Source: Oscillospiraceae bacterium
GTDB taxonomy: Bacteria > Bacillota > Clostridia > Oscillospirales > Oscillospiraceae
Length of the DNA: 35,319 nucleotides
Direction of reading: 5' to 3'
NCBI GenBank assembly: GCA_017479425.1
Contig: JAFVCD010000001.1
Span: forward strand, 1-35,319
This document shows positions 26,509 to 33,322 of the stretch, in pieces; within the stretch, counting starts at the first letter, position 1; the number at the start of each line of letters is the position of its first letter. The notes under the pieces are model-generated. The model saw only the letters and a list, made by a program, of their open reading frames with translations, was not told the origin of the DNA and did no database searches. The translations under genes were made by a program, and so were the position numbers.

Positions 26509-26540
26509 GAATGAGCACACCGTTTCCGATGTGCTCATTC
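26509..26540. terminator. 11-bp perfect hairpin, possible terminator of the 93-aa gene
   Basis: GAATGAGCACA (26509-26519) and TGTGCTCATTC (26530-26540) around a 10-base loop, 67 bp after the stop of the gene at 26607 on the minus strand. The following tract is only moderately T-rich on either strand. The remainder of 26295-26606 holds no gene I would support. Confidence 0.5.
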
Positions 26541-26606
26541 TTTCATGCCGTTTTGCCCTTGCCGATGTCTTTATCTTAATGGCATTGGCGTTAACCGGCG
26601 TTTATT

Positions 26607-26888
26607 TTATTCTCTATGGCCTGCAACTCTTTTTTCGGAGAGAAGATCGGCAAATTTGCCGTTGCCGAATACGATAAAGGTGTAGCTCTCTCCGCTTTTG
26701 AGATGAAGTATGGTTTTTGCTACGCTCGTTTCAAAGGAGGCGATATCACCGAAGGGAATGCGAAGATTTCTGAGCTTCTCGGGTACGGTGAGCTTTCCCG
26801 TTTTGTATGTAACCGCAGAATCGTCAACCGTAAGACTTCCGCCGAGCACGCCGTTCCGGACGAGGCTTGCAACGAAGACCTTATTCAT
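26607..26888 (-). CDS. Small protein of unknown function, PH/GRAM-like appearance (93 aa)
   Basis: Not assigned to a named family. 93 residues with alternating beta strands and one late helix: VRNGVLGGSLTVDDSAVTY, LRIPFGDIASFETS, ILHLKSGESYTFIVFGNGKF. This pattern (tested strand, IPFxDIxSFE, then xxLKSGExYTFIVFG) resembles bacterial PH-like or GRAM-like domains. No signal peptide or membrane segment. The ATG has GGGAGAG 6 bases upstream, and a good promoter is seen at 26924-26952. It is divergent from the LUD gene. Confidence 0.7.
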   Translation of the reverse strand: MNKVFVASLVRNGVLGGSLTVDDSAVTYKTGKLTVPEKLRNLRIPFGDIASFETSVAKTILHLKSGESYTFIVFGNGKFADLLSEKRVAGHRE

Positions 26889-26923
26889 ATTTTCTCTCCC
26901 TGATTAATTTAATTGCTGTAAAT

Positions 26924-26952
26924 ATAATATCATGGAAGAGACGTCATTTCAA
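26924..26952 (-). promoter_or_regulatory. Candidate sigma-A promoter of the 93-aa protein gene
   Basis: Minus strand: -35 TTGAAA (26947-26952), 17-bp spacer, -10 TATTAT (26924-26929), about 35 bp before the ATG at 26888. Confidence 0.6.
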
Positions 26953-26972
26953 GGTGATTTTCCGATTTTATG

Positions 26973-27001
26973 TTGACTTTATGTGCCGCAGCCCGTAAAA
27001 T
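26973..27001 (+). promoter_or_regulatory. Candidate sigma-A promoter of the LUD-domain gene
   Basis: -35 TTGACT (26973-26978), 17-bp spacer, -10 TAAAAT (26996-27001). The ATG of the next gene is 175 bp downstream, so the transcript would have a leader of about 165 bases. Confidence 0.6.
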
Positions 27002-27007
27002 TAAATA

Positions 27008-27175
27008 AACCCCTGAATAAATCGAAGTGAGCAGATTTTTCGTCTGATAAAGATTAAAAAGCGCAGAAATACCTTGTGTATTTCAAGTTTTCGTGACAAA
27101 ATCAGGCGGAAAATACGCCGCCAAGACGCCTGCGGCGATTCTTTCAGAGGTTCCCTAAAAAAACGGAGGTGCGGC
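27008..27175 (+). promoter_or_regulatory. Long structured 5' leader of the LUD-domain gene
   Basis: About 168 bases without a supported gene. Visible structure: a 7-bp hairpin GAAATAC/GTATTTC (27066-27084); and a CGCC segment at 27116-27119 that can pair either with GGCG just upstream (27105-27108) or, extended to CGCCGC, with GCGGCG downstream (27132-27137). Competing stems of this kind are seen in attenuators and riboswitches, but I recognise no known class. GGAGG at 27165-27169 is the ribosome binding site. Confidence 0.4.
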
Positions 27176-27805
27176 ATGAACGAAAACATAACAAAAAGGA
27201 ACACACTGCTTGCAAAGAAGGTCATAAAGGGTCTCGGCACACGAAATATGACCGGCTATTGGGCCGAAAGCCGTGAGGATGCGCTGAAAATCGCCCTCTC
27301 ACTCATTCCCGAGGGCGCGAGCGTTACGATGGGCGGCGCAATGAGCGCCCACGAAATCGGGCTTGTGAGCGCAGTTAAGGACGGCAATTACAATTTCATC
27401 GACCGCGACGCCATGACGGACAAGCGCGCCGCTATGCTCGCCGCCTACGACGCCGACGTTTTCCTCGCCGGCTGCAACGCAGTAACTGAGGACGGCATAC
27501 TCGTCAATATCGACGGCAACGCAAACCGCGTTTCCGCCATCGCTCAGGGACCTAAGAAGGTCATTTTCATCGTAGGCATGAACAAAATCACGCCAGACCT
27601 CGACTCCGCCATGAAGCGCGCGAGAAACGTCGCCGCGCCGATAAACGCTCAGCGCTTTGGTCTGTCCACTCCCTGCTCCGTGACCGGCGCCTGCGCCGAC
27701 TGCAAGAGTCCCGACACGATATGCTGTCAGTTCCTTATCACGCGCTACTCGCGCCACAAGGACAGAATCCATCTCATACTTGTAGACGATAATCTCGGAT
27801 TTTGA
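27176..27805 (+). CDS. LUD-domain protein (lactate-utilization / YkgG-like)
   Basis: 209 residues. The start is the ATG at 27176, with GGAGG 6 bases upstream; the frame is open further back but lacks a better start. The LUD (DUF162) fold fills the protein: AKKVIKGLGTRNMTGYWAES, EGASVTMGGAMSAHEIGL, then ADVFLAGCNAVTEDGILVNID and GPKKVIFIVGMNKI. Members with the CSVTGACADCKSPDTIC segment near the C-terminus are widespread stand-alone LUD proteins in anaerobes, where the role is not established. Relatives LutB/LutC take part in lactate oxidation. The Cys residues in that segment could bind metal. It is cytoplasmic and apparently monocistronic, ending at the terminator at 27811. Confidence 0.88.
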   Translation: MNENITKRNTLLAKKVIKGLGTRNMTGYWAESREDALKIALSLIPEGASVTMGGAMSAHEIGLVSAVKDGNYNFIDRDAMTDKRAAMLAAYDADVFLAGCNAVTEDGILVNIDGNANRVSAIAQGPKKVIFIVGMNKITPDLDSAMKRARNVAAPINAQRFGLSTPCSVTGACADCKSPDTICCQFLITRYSRHKDRIHLILVDDNLGF

Positions 27806-27808
27806 TGC

Positions 27809-27838
27809 AAAAAGCGCCCCCCTTGAGTGGGGCGCTTT
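27809..27838. terminator. Left terminator hairpin flanking repeat element B
   Basis: AAAGCGCCCC (27811-27820) pairs with GGGGCGCTTT (27829-27838), starting right after the LUD stop codon. An A-run on its left gives a U-tract for minus-strand transcripts. The copy at 27999-28023 has almost the same sequence including the TTGAGT loop. Confidence 0.8.
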
Positions 27839-27999
27839 AATGCGTAGACAAAGTCTCCGCATCGAACATATTTGCGCCCAATGAGCGCAAATATGACGCC
27901 TGCGGGCGGGTGATGCGACGTGAAGGGGCCTCTCGGCCGGCCCCTTCACAGATCCCCGCCTCCTTTATCCAACGCTTTTCCTTTTTGTCTGCAGTCTGA
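27839..27999. repeat. Hairpin-rich repeat element, copy B
   Basis: 161-bp counterpart of 20301-20464. Terminal inverted repeat: GTAGACAAA (27844-27852) and TTTGTCTGC (27984-27992). The central stem CATATTTGCGC/GCGCAAATATG (27867-27895) is 11 bp with a 7-base loop. It differs from copy A in both arms yet still pairs fully, which indicates selection on structure. The stretch of the GTGAAGGGGCC hairpin is unchanged. Again it lies between convergent genes (LUD and alpha/beta hydrolase) inside a duplicated terminator. Confidence 0.88.
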
Positions 28000-28023
28000 A
28001 GCGCCCCCTTGAGTGGGGCGCTT
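27999..28023. terminator. Right terminator hairpin flanking repeat element B
   Basis: AAGCGCCCC and GGGGCGCTT with a loop containing TTGAGT, overlapping the stop codon (28023-28025) of the minus-strand hydrolase gene. It is a near copy of 27811-27838 with one C fewer. Confidence 0.8.
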
Positions 28024-28814
28024 TAACTATCTATGAAGTCAAAAGCTCTCCTGTAGAAATCGCCGGACTCGTCATAAAGTCCGTGACCGAGTTCGGGGTA
28101 GATATACATATCGCTGTACGGGATGAGCGCGTGAAGCTCCTGCGCCGCGTCAGCACCGACGATTTTATCTCTCCCGCCGCCGATTATGAGCGTCGGGCAG
28201 GCTATTTTCCCGATCTCACCGCGCTTGTCGAAGCTGAGAATCGCCTCGCAGTTGGCTCTGAACCGGTCGTAGCTCTTCGGCTTTCCGATCAATCCGAGAA
28301 GCGGGTACATTTTGCGCATCGCTCTGAGGTATCCCTCAGAGTAGCTCTTTTCTGCCGTGTCGCGCATAAGCGCGCCGTGATCGCCGCGGTCTGCAAGCTC
28401 GAGCCAACGCGAGATATTCTCACATATAATATCGTTCACCCCAGCCGCGCTGACGGCGAGCACGAGCCGTTCGACCCTCTCCGGCGCGATAAGCGCGAGA
28501 GAGGCGGCTATCATGCCGCCCTCAGATACGCCGAGAACAGAGAATTTTTTTACCTTCAGCTCATCGAGGGCGCAGAGCTGGTCGCGCGCCATATCGTCAA
28601 TGCTCGCGCCGATTTTCAGCTCACTTTTCCGGCTGAAAATATACACGCGGCGGTCTTTGAGAAACGGAATGTACGGCGGCATTAGCGCGAGCGCCTTGCC
28701 TTGCACCGTAGTAAGCCCGTCGGAGAGCCCGGGAAGCACGACGACCGCTCTCTTGCCCGTTCCAAACGCGGCGTAATCCATGCCGCAGGCAGTACCGGAG
28801 TCAATATATTTCAT
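28023..28814 (-). CDS. Alpha/beta hydrolase
   Basis: 263 residues, alpha/beta-hydrolase fold. Nucleophile elbow GVSEGG with Ser near residue 97, acid in GGGRDKIVG near 216 and His in ELGHGLYDE near 244: the full triad is visible. The N-terminal VVVLPGLSDG holds the oxyanion-hole region. No signal peptide, so cytoplasmic; substrate not predictable, as the family includes esterases, lactonases and peptidases. The ATG has GAGAGG upstream and lies 11 bp after the asparaginase stop, so it shares that transcript. Confidence 0.9.
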   Translation of the reverse strand: MKYIDSGTACGMDYAAFGTGKRAVVVLPGLSDGLTTVQGKALALMPPYIPFLKDRRVYIFSRKSELKIGASIDDMARDQLCALDELKVKKFSVLGVSEGGMIAASLALIAPERVERLVLAVSAAGVNDIICENISRWLELADRGDHGALMRDTAEKSYSEGYLRAMRKMYPLLGLIGKPKSYDRFRANCEAILSFDKRGEIGKIACPTLIIGGGRDKIVGADAAQELHALIPYSDMYIYPELGHGLYDESGDFYRRAFDFIDS

Positions 28815-28825
28815 ATTTTAGCCTC

Positions 28826-29791
28826 TCAGTATTTAAGAAACATCCCGCGCAGCTTTTCGATATCGCGCGTTACAGTAAGTCCGAGGCGCAAAAGCACCGC
28901 CGCCTTCTGCGGTGAGAGAGAATCGGATGCGATGGCCAATTTGCTCATGAGCGTGTCCTGCGTTATAAGGCTGTCGTTTACTCGGGAGCTGATGACAACG
29001 GGAACTGACAGCGAGTCTATAACCTCGAGATACGCGCGGCTGAACTCCCCCGCACCGGCGCCGGCAATTACAATTCCTTCGCAGCGCTCCGCCATATATC
29101 TGATAACATCCGGGTCGGAGTCCACGGCAAAATAGCAAATTCCGACCTTCGGAAGCGCCGAAAGCGGCTCTATGTCAAATTCCGTATCACAGGTATGGGC
29201 TCTGTCCGGCCAGTCTGAGAGATATACATCGCCATCGCGTACAACGCCGATTGCGCCGGACTGACCGGCTGAGATAGCCATAACGTGATAGGTATTCGTC
29301 TTTGTAACAGAGCGCGCGGAGTAAATTCTATCGGAAAACACCGCCATCACTCCGCGGTTGCAGGCGTTTTTCGCCGCCGCAACACATACCGATTCGTATA
29401 GATTCATCGGCCCGTCCGGTGAAATCGAGGTCGAAGGACGCATTGAGCCCGTCAGCACAACCGGCTTGCGGGTCTTGACCGTGAGATTCAGAAAATAAGC
29501 AGTTTCCTCAAGCGTATCGGTGCCGTGGGTCACGACAAAGCCCGCAACGCCGTCATCTCTCGAAAGGGCGTTGATTCTTTTTGCAAGGTCGAGCCATATC
29601 GTGGCGCTTATATCGTCGGAATTGAGGTTGCACACCTGCACAGTTTCAACCGGCGCAACAGACGCTATCTCCGGCACGGCGGCGATAAGCTCATCCGCTG
29701 AGAGCGCGCCGGAGGTATATCCGAGGCTTCTGCCCTTTCTGCCGACTCCGGCGATGGTGCCGCCGGTGGCAAGGATTACGACTTTTCTCAT
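28826..29791 (-). CDS. ansB: L-asparaginase (type II-like, probably cytoplasmic)
   Basis: About 321 residues. Converts L-asparagine to aspartate and ammonia. The catalytic Thr12 is in ATGGTIAG, Tyr25 in GYTSGAL, and the second-site Thr91-Asp92 in THGTDTLEE; VVLTGSMRP and a Lys in SVTKTNTYH complete the usual site. I place the start at the ATG at 29791, which has GAGAGGTGAG just upstream; a GTG five codons earlier is in that same binding site and less likely. No signal peptide, unlike E. coli AnsB, so it probably acts in the cytoplasm. It is the first gene of an operon with an alpha/beta hydrolase; promoter at 29811-29839. Confidence 0.92.
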   Translation of the reverse strand: MRKVVILATGGTIAGVGRKGRSLGYTSGALSADELIAAVPEIASVAPVETVQVCNLNSDDISATIWLDLAKRINALSRDDGVAGFVVTHGTDTLEETAYFLNLTVKTRKPVVLTGSMRPSTSISPDGPMNLYESVCVAAAKNACNRGVMAVFSDRIYSARSVTKTNTYHVMAISAGQSGAIGVVRDGDVYLSDWPDRAHTCDTEFDIEPLSALPKVGICYFAVDSDPDVIRYMAERCEGIVIAGAGAGEFSRAYLEVIDSLSVPVVISSRVNDSLITQDTLMSKLAIASDSLSPQKAAVLLRLGLTVTRDIEKLRGMFLKY

Positions 29792-29810
29792 GCTCTCACC
29801 TCTCACGAAA

Positions 29811-29839
29811 AGTATATCACAACCCTAAAGCAGTTGCAA
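29811..29839 (-). promoter_or_regulatory. Candidate promoter of the asparaginase operon
   Basis: Minus strand: -35 TTGCAA (29834-29839), 17-bp spacer, -10 TATACT (29811-29816). The -35 hexamer is its own reverse complement and is shared with the divergent promoter. Confidence 0.55.
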
Positions 29840-29861
29840 AAATATTTTTAGGTGTTATAAT
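29834..29861 (+). promoter_or_regulatory. Candidate promoter of the NlpC/P60-like lipoprotein gene
   Basis: -35 TTGCAA (29834-29839), 16-bp spacer, -10 TATAAT (29856-29861), about 30 bp before the ATG at 29894. Confidence 0.65.
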
Positions 29862-29893
29862 TGCGATATATACAGATAATTTGGAGGAACACA

Positions 29894-30556
29894 ATGAAAT
29901 ACAGAAGATTACTCGCGCTTTTGCTTGCCGCGCTTATGCTCGCCGCGCTCTTCTCCGGCTGCAGGCAGAAGGAGGAAGAGCCTAAAGAGGAAGCTAAGAC
30001 CGAAGAGCCGGCACCTGCTCCCGCGCCAGAGCCTCAGCCCGAGCCCGAGCCTGAACCCGCACCCGAGCCTGAACCTGAACCCCAGCCCGAGCCGCAACCT
30101 GAGCCCGAGCCTGAGCCTGAACCCCAGCCCGAACCGGAGCCCGAGCCTCAGCCCGAGCCCGAACCGGAGCCGACAGTCGCAAGCACCACGGCAGAGAAGA
30201 TTGTAGCGCTTGCTAAGGAGCTTATCGGAACAGAGTACGAGTCCGGCGGTCAGGGTCCCGACACCTTTGATAACTCCGGCTTTGTCTACTACGTCTGCAA
30301 GGAAAACGGCGTAAAAATTCCGCGCAGAAGCTCTGAGATCGCCTCAGCCGGCGAGGAAGTCGGTCGAAGCAGTCTGCTCCCCGGCGATATTGTAGTATTC
30401 TCGAATGAAATAGGCGGCAGCGCAGGATTTGTCGGAATCTACGTCGGCGGCGATCAGTTTATCGCCTGCAACAACTCAAAAACGCCAACCAAGCTTCAGA
30501 ACATGGCCGTTCAGTATTGGGAGGATCGCTTCCTCAGCGGCAGAAGAGTTGCATAA
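29894..30556 (+). CDS. Lipoprotein with Pro-Glu spacer and inactive NlpC/P60 domain
   Basis: 220 residues. The start at 29894 has TTGGAGG 7 bases upstream and opens a lipoprotein signal with lipobox LFSGC (Cys near residue 21). Residues about 40-95 are a low-complexity spacer of alternating Pro-Glu and Pro-Gln that would hold the domain away from the membrane. Residues about 97-220 show the NlpC/P60 fold ([17 protein letters not shown], then [27 protein letters not shown]). The nucleophile position, normally Cys in DCSGF, is Asn127 (FDNSGFV), and the general-base His of GHVGIYVG is Phe179 (GFVGIYVG). The third polar position is also not the usual His. It is therefore very probably a pseudo-enzyme binding peptidoglycan stem peptides or a partner rather than cleaving them. 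Monocistronic, terminator at 30651. Confidence 0.9.
   Translation: MKYRRLLALLLAALMLAALFSGCRQKEEEPKEEAKTEEPAPAPAPEPQPEPEPEPAPEPEPEPQPEPQPEPEPEPEPQPEPEPEPQPEPEPEPTVASTTAEKIVALAKELIGTEYESGGQGPDTFDNSGFVYYVCKENGVKIPRRSSEIASAGEEVGRSSLLPGDIVVFSNEIGGSAGFVGIYVGGDQFIACNNSKTPTKLQNMAVQYWEDRFLSGRRVA
30016..30168 (+). repeat. Low-complexity Pro-Glu / Pro-Gln coding repeat
   Basis: Repeated CCCGAGCCTGAA-type units encode alternating PE and PQ residues in the lipoprotein spacer. Such tracts can change length by slippage in frame. Confidence 0.85.
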
Positions 30557-30650
30557 CACAAAACGGACTGTCAAAATGCCCGACCGTGATAAGGCAGTAA
30601 TTTTGAAAACGGTCAAAAAACAGCTGAATTAGCGCGGTTAAGGCAAAAAA

Positions 30651-30691
30651 CACCGAGATTACAGAATTGTAGTCCCGGTGCTTTTCTGTTT
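30651..30691 (+). terminator. Intrinsic terminator after the lipoprotein gene
   Basis: CACCGAGATTAC (30651-30662) and GTAGTCCCGGTG (30669-30680) pair at 11 of 12 positions around AGAATT, followed by CTTTTCTGTTT. The stretch 30557-30650 before it holds no supported gene. Confidence 0.75.
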
Positions 30692-30764
30692 ATAAAAGAA
30701 ATCCGCACATTCGTCTTTTCCGCCGCTCTGCGCTACAATATGGGCGAAGGGATGCGGGAACGCT

Positions 30765-30959
30765 GTGAAATACGTAAAGCAGCCTAAGAGACACATTGTA
30801 CTGGACGACTTTGAATGGCGGGCTATGGTCAAGGGGATCAATGAATACCGCAAGCAAGTCATTGACGAGGACGGATGCGTGGAGGTCGTGAACGAACTGC
30901 TGATCAAGATCATCGACGCGCCGGCAAAGAAAATCAAAGTGATGGAGGTTTCAAAATGA
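30765..30959 (+). CDS. Small protein linked to a mobile-element remnant (64 aa)
   Basis: 64 residues from a GTG start, with a GGGAA-like site just upstream. The protein is mostly charged and helical (LDDFEWRAMVKGINEYRKQ, then VVNELLIKIIDAPAKKIK). It overlaps the ATG of the TnpV remnant by 4 bases, so the two were once translated together. From family knowledge, small proteins with a DEFE-like start and an IDAPxKK ending often sit beside tnpV in clostridial mobilisable elements, so I infer a mobile-element origin. Function unknown. It may still be expressed, although its partner is broken. Confidence 0.55.
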   Translation: MKYVKQPKRHIVLDDFEWRAMVKGINEYRKQVIDEDGCVEVVNELLIKIIDAPAKKIKVMEVSK

Positions 30960-31180
30960 AAGACAGTTGGATCGGACAAGTCGGTATCTGGGGGCAGAGG
31001 CACTACCGGTTTTTGAAAGAAAACAAGCCCACCGTCTTAAGCGTGATGCGGATGAACGGAAATCTGAAATCCTATCTCCGTGAAGTGGACGAACAGGCGT
31101 AGGAAATGCTCTTTCAGTTGGTAAAGCAAATGGCGACGGGGACGGCTTCGACGGATTGTTCCGTTTTGAAAAGAAGATGA
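30956..31180 (+). pseudogene. tnpV: tnpV remnant (Tn4451-type transposon-encoded protein), interrupted by TAG
   Basis: The product begins MKDSWIGQVGIWGQRHYRF and continues to LKSYLREVDEQA, matching the TnpV core seen in Tn4451/Tn4453-like mobilisable elements (IGxxGxxHxxxLKE...L..YL.DIDEQA). A TAG at 31100-31102 stops it after 48 residues. The frame then goes on as EMLFQLVKQMA, the expected continuation, before losing similarity. Intact TnpV is about 110-130 residues and starts with ~25 residues missing here. No recombinase gene (tnpX) lies nearby, so the element is not functional in this window. Confidence 0.75.
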
Positions 31181-31202
31181 AATAACCCACAGCGGCAGGA
31201 TT

Positions 31203-31262
31203 GATATGCTCCTCTATGAGAGAAAGTGAAAGATAAAACTGTCATCATAGAGGGGGCATATC
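31203..31262. repeat. Long imperfect inverted repeat downstream of tnpV remnant
   Basis: GATATGCTCCTCTATGA (31203-31219) faces TCATAGAGGGGGCATATC (31245-31262), a stem of 17-18 bp with one bulge and a 25-base loop. It lies immediately after the tnpV remnant, and probably marks the end of the old mobile element or is a structure belonging to it. Confidence 0.7.
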
Positions 31263-31346
31263 AGTCGCTCCCCACCGCTATTACTATATCAGATGTTCTT
31301 AGTATACACCATTCGTACTCCCGAAATCCCTTCACCTGGGTATATG

Positions 31347-31386
31347 AAGGGGTTGTAACGTTTTTTTCGCTACAACCCCTTTGTTT
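31347..31386 (+). terminator. Terminator-like hairpin at the right side of the mobile-element remnant
   Basis: AAGGGGTTGTA (31347-31357) pairs with TACAACCCCTT (31371-31381), followed by TTTGTTT on the plus strand. The loop contains a run of seven T. The rest of 31103-31463 holds only the pseudogene tail and the inverted repeat. Confidence 0.65.
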
Positions 31387-31463
31387 ACTCGGTCATTATT
31401 ATTAGTAATACAGATATTCGCACAATCAGTCTGCTATGAGAATTAGCGCATGTCACAAAATTT

Positions 31464-32423
31464 TTAGGCCTTGTTAAACTTTTCTTTCCCCTGCTTGCAA
31501 CGTGGGCATTTCCAGTCCTCTGGAAGATTATCAAAAGCAACGCCGTCATGTTCGGCAGGATCATAAACATATCCGCATATGGAGCAGATATATTTGCCGG
31601 TTCCTTCCTTTTGGACAAAATAGTCTTCGCTGGGCCAAATTGTCTTTGGCGGGTTGTCAAGATCCATGACTCTCTTTGCTTCAAGATTTTCATACCCCAA
31701 AGGTGTATGTGTTCCGCAATAAACCGTTGGGTGGTTACGAATGAATTCACGGATCGTATTCTGTGTGCTTCTCGTCATGTAGATGTCATCGTACACAATG
31801 GAAAGCTTATCGGCGTAAATAGCTTCATCCGTGTAGGAGATATCTCCGTGCAGCATATAGAACAGTCCCTCATCCTCCGCGATCACAATGCTGTTTCCAT
31901 ATGTATGGCCGGGTGCGGGAATCATACGGACTCCCGGAGCAATGATCTGACTTCTGGTAAAGTTGTAATACGGCCCGTCCGTGAAGTCAACCGGGGTCAG
32001 GCCGGGATGATCCTTTAATGCTTTTACTTCGTCTGTCTCAAGTTCAACTCTGTTCACATAGAACTTTGCATTCGGAAAGCTTCTGATCTCACCGGAGTGA
32101 TCACTGTGCTTGTGGGTCAGAATGATTTTCGTAACTTGAGAGGGATCATAGCCAGCCGTCCTGAGCGCGGATACATAGTCCTCGATCCATCTGCCCATAT
32201 AGGAGTGAGCTTTTCCATCCCATACAGCGCCGGGCGTTTCTTTGGGAAGTCCCGTATCGACCAGGATAACGTCGTCACCTGTATCGATCACATAGTTCTG
32301 AAGGGACGCACGGTATTTCACATTGTTGTCAAAGTGCTCCATACCGTCTTCACCCCCGAAGGCAAAGCCCTGCGCGTGAAAGCCTTTTTCAAAATATTTG
32401 ACTGCTTTGATTTTCATCTTCAT
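31464..32423 (-). CDS. Metallo-beta-lactamase-fold hydrolase fused to rubredoxin
   Basis: 319 residues. The first ~250 are an MBL domain with metal motif THKHSDHSG (HxHxDH, about residues 103-110), later ligands His in APGHTYGN (~172), Asp in HGDISY (~193) and His in GTHTPLG (~238). The arrangement resembles the lactonase/hydrolase branch. The last ~45 residues are a complete rubredoxin: [12 protein letters not shown] and [10 protein letters not shown] supply the four Cys for one iron, with the usual Pro, Trp and Phe. The pair hints at a redox-linked hydrolase, or an electron-accepting diiron oxygen or nitric-oxide reductase analogue, although the flavodoxin domain of such enzymes is absent. 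The ATG overlaps the YjbR-like stop by 4 bases. Last gene of the redox operon. Confidence 0.93.
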   Translation of the reverse strand: MKMKIKAVKYFEKGFHAQGFAFGGEDGMEHFDNNVKYRASLQNYVIDTGDDVILVDTGLPKETPGAVWDGKAHSYMGRWIEDYVSALRTAGYDPSQVTKIILTHKHSDHSGEIRSFPNAKFYVNRVELETDEVKALKDHPGLTPVDFTDGPYYNFTRSQIIAPGVRMIPAPGHTYGNSIVIAEDEGLFYMLHGDISYTDEAIYADKLSIVYDDIYMTRSTQNTIREFIRNHPTVYCGTHTPLGYENLEAKRVMDLDNPPKTIWPSEDYFVQKEGTGKYICSICGYVYDPAEHDGVAFDNLPEDWKCPRCKQGKEKFNKA

Positions 32424-32842
32424 TTACCTTTCTTTAAAAGTGCATTTCGTTTGACCAGAGGAACGATCTGGTTCTTCGCTTTTGCTTTTGTCGCTGCGTA
32501 ACTCTCGTCCAGCCATCGGCACACTTCTTCAAATGGGACAGTTTCGTCCAATATGATCGAGACCCAGTTCCATTTGCTGCTTGGATATCCGCGTAGATAG
32601 CCTCTCTGCTGTACCAGCAAGTCAGCCAACAGAGGATCCCTTATCTTCAGACTCACGATCTCTGTGTTGCCCTCTCCTTCCATGCCGAAAGATTTTTTAG
32701 GCTTCACAATGAAAACCGCAAACCATCTTCCGGTGTCCGCATGGCGAAGGACAGCGTAATCTTCCTGCCTGAACGGAAGCTGCTCGCTCTCTATCCCATA
32801 TTTTGCTTTCACATAAGCTTCCAGACGCGCTCGAATCTTCAT
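32420..32842 (-). CDS. MmcQ/YjbR family protein
   Basis: About 140 residues. The start is set at the ATG at 32842 ([16 protein letters not shown]), because the extra 24 residues upstream look non-coding and overlap the spacer after the DtxR gene. The family pattern is clear: [31 protein letters not shown], then [23 protein letters not shown] and [11 protein letters not shown]. YjbR-like proteins have a CyaY-like fold; DNA binding has been suggested, but the function is not settled. It is 84 bp after the DtxR-type regulator and overlaps the MBL-rubredoxin gene. Confidence 0.85.
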   Translation of the reverse strand: MKIRARLEAYVKAKYGIESEQLPFRQEDYAVLRHADTGRWFAVFIVKPKKSFGMEGEGNTEIVSLKIRDPLLADLLVQQRGYLRGYPSSKWNWVSIILDETVPFEEVCRWLDESYAATKAKAKNQIVPLVKRNALLKKGK

Positions 32843-32926
32843 AACTTCTGTTCCTTCCGCGTGTCGCTGTGCTTCACTCTGCCAGAAGCCCTCTCCGCTC
32901 CCACGATTCCACACAGTGCCGACACT

Positions 32927-33319
32927 TCACACAGACATTTGCCTGTTCCCGGCGCAATAGGCCTTCATGGCTGAAAAAGTCTCATCGCTCACATGGTGCT
33001 CCATGTGACAGGCGTCATTCTCCGCAGTCTCCGGATCAATACCCAAGCTGATTAAGGCATCCGTCAAGAAACGGTGTCTTTCATAAATCCGCTCGGCAAT
33101 CTGAAGACCGGATTCGGTCAGATGCAGGTAATTCTGCGCGTCCTTACAAAGAAGATCCGCAGATATCAGCGCATGTACTTTTACGCTGACGCTTGCCTTG
33201 GTTACGCCAAGCTGTTCCGCCAAATCCACCGAACGAACCGCTCCAGTGCGGTTCTGTATCATCAGCACGGCTTCCAGATAGTTCTCGTCCGCCGTCGTAA
33301 CACGTGACTTTGCGCTCAT
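32927..33319 (-). CDS. DtxR/MntR-family metal-dependent transcriptional regulator
   Basis: 130 residues. Residues about 8-65 form a winged HTH (VRSVDLAEQLGVTKASVSVKV), followed by the dimerisation/metal domain. Ligand positions: His82 (RHRFL), Cys104, Glu107 and His108 in DACHMEHHVSDE. The Cys follows the iron-responsive DtxR/IdeR pattern rather than MntR, which has Glu there. The N-terminal ligand (Met in DtxR, Asp in MntR) is Asn13 here (ENYLE), which may weaken or change metal choice. No SH3-like third domain. It lies 3 bp after the peroxidase stop and probably regulates this operon in response to iron or manganese. Confidence 0.9.
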   Translation of the reverse strand: MSAKSRVTTADENYLEAVLMIQNRTGAVRSVDLAEQLGVTKASVSVKVHALISADLLCKDAQNYLHLTESGLQIAERIYERHRFLTDALISLGIDPETAENDACHMEHHVSDETFSAMKAYCAGNRQMSV

Positions 33320-33322
33320 GAT

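Noticed and set aside
26291-26518. 75-codon minus-strand ORF overlapping the flavoprotein start by ATGA
   Set aside because: The overlap is tempting and it contains a hydrophobic stretch, but it starts in the loop and arm of an 11-bp hairpin, lacks a good ribosome binding site and contains the promoter-like TATAAT and the GGAGG of the next gene. It is more likely an open intergenic frame.
20275-28023. Repeat elements as a CRISPR array or integron attC sites
   Set aside because: There are only two copies 7.5 kb apart, no spacers, no cas or integrase gene, and no core site of the attC type.
29909-30182. Antisense and out-of-frame ORFs in the Pro-Glu repeat region
   Set aside because: They are artefacts of the low-complexity repeat, which stays open in several frames.
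30578-30632. Short ORF MPDRDKAVILKTVKKQLN after the lipoprotein gene
   Set aside because: Only 18 codons without a convincing ribosome binding site; it may be a remnant tail of a mobile-element protein, but this cannot be supported.
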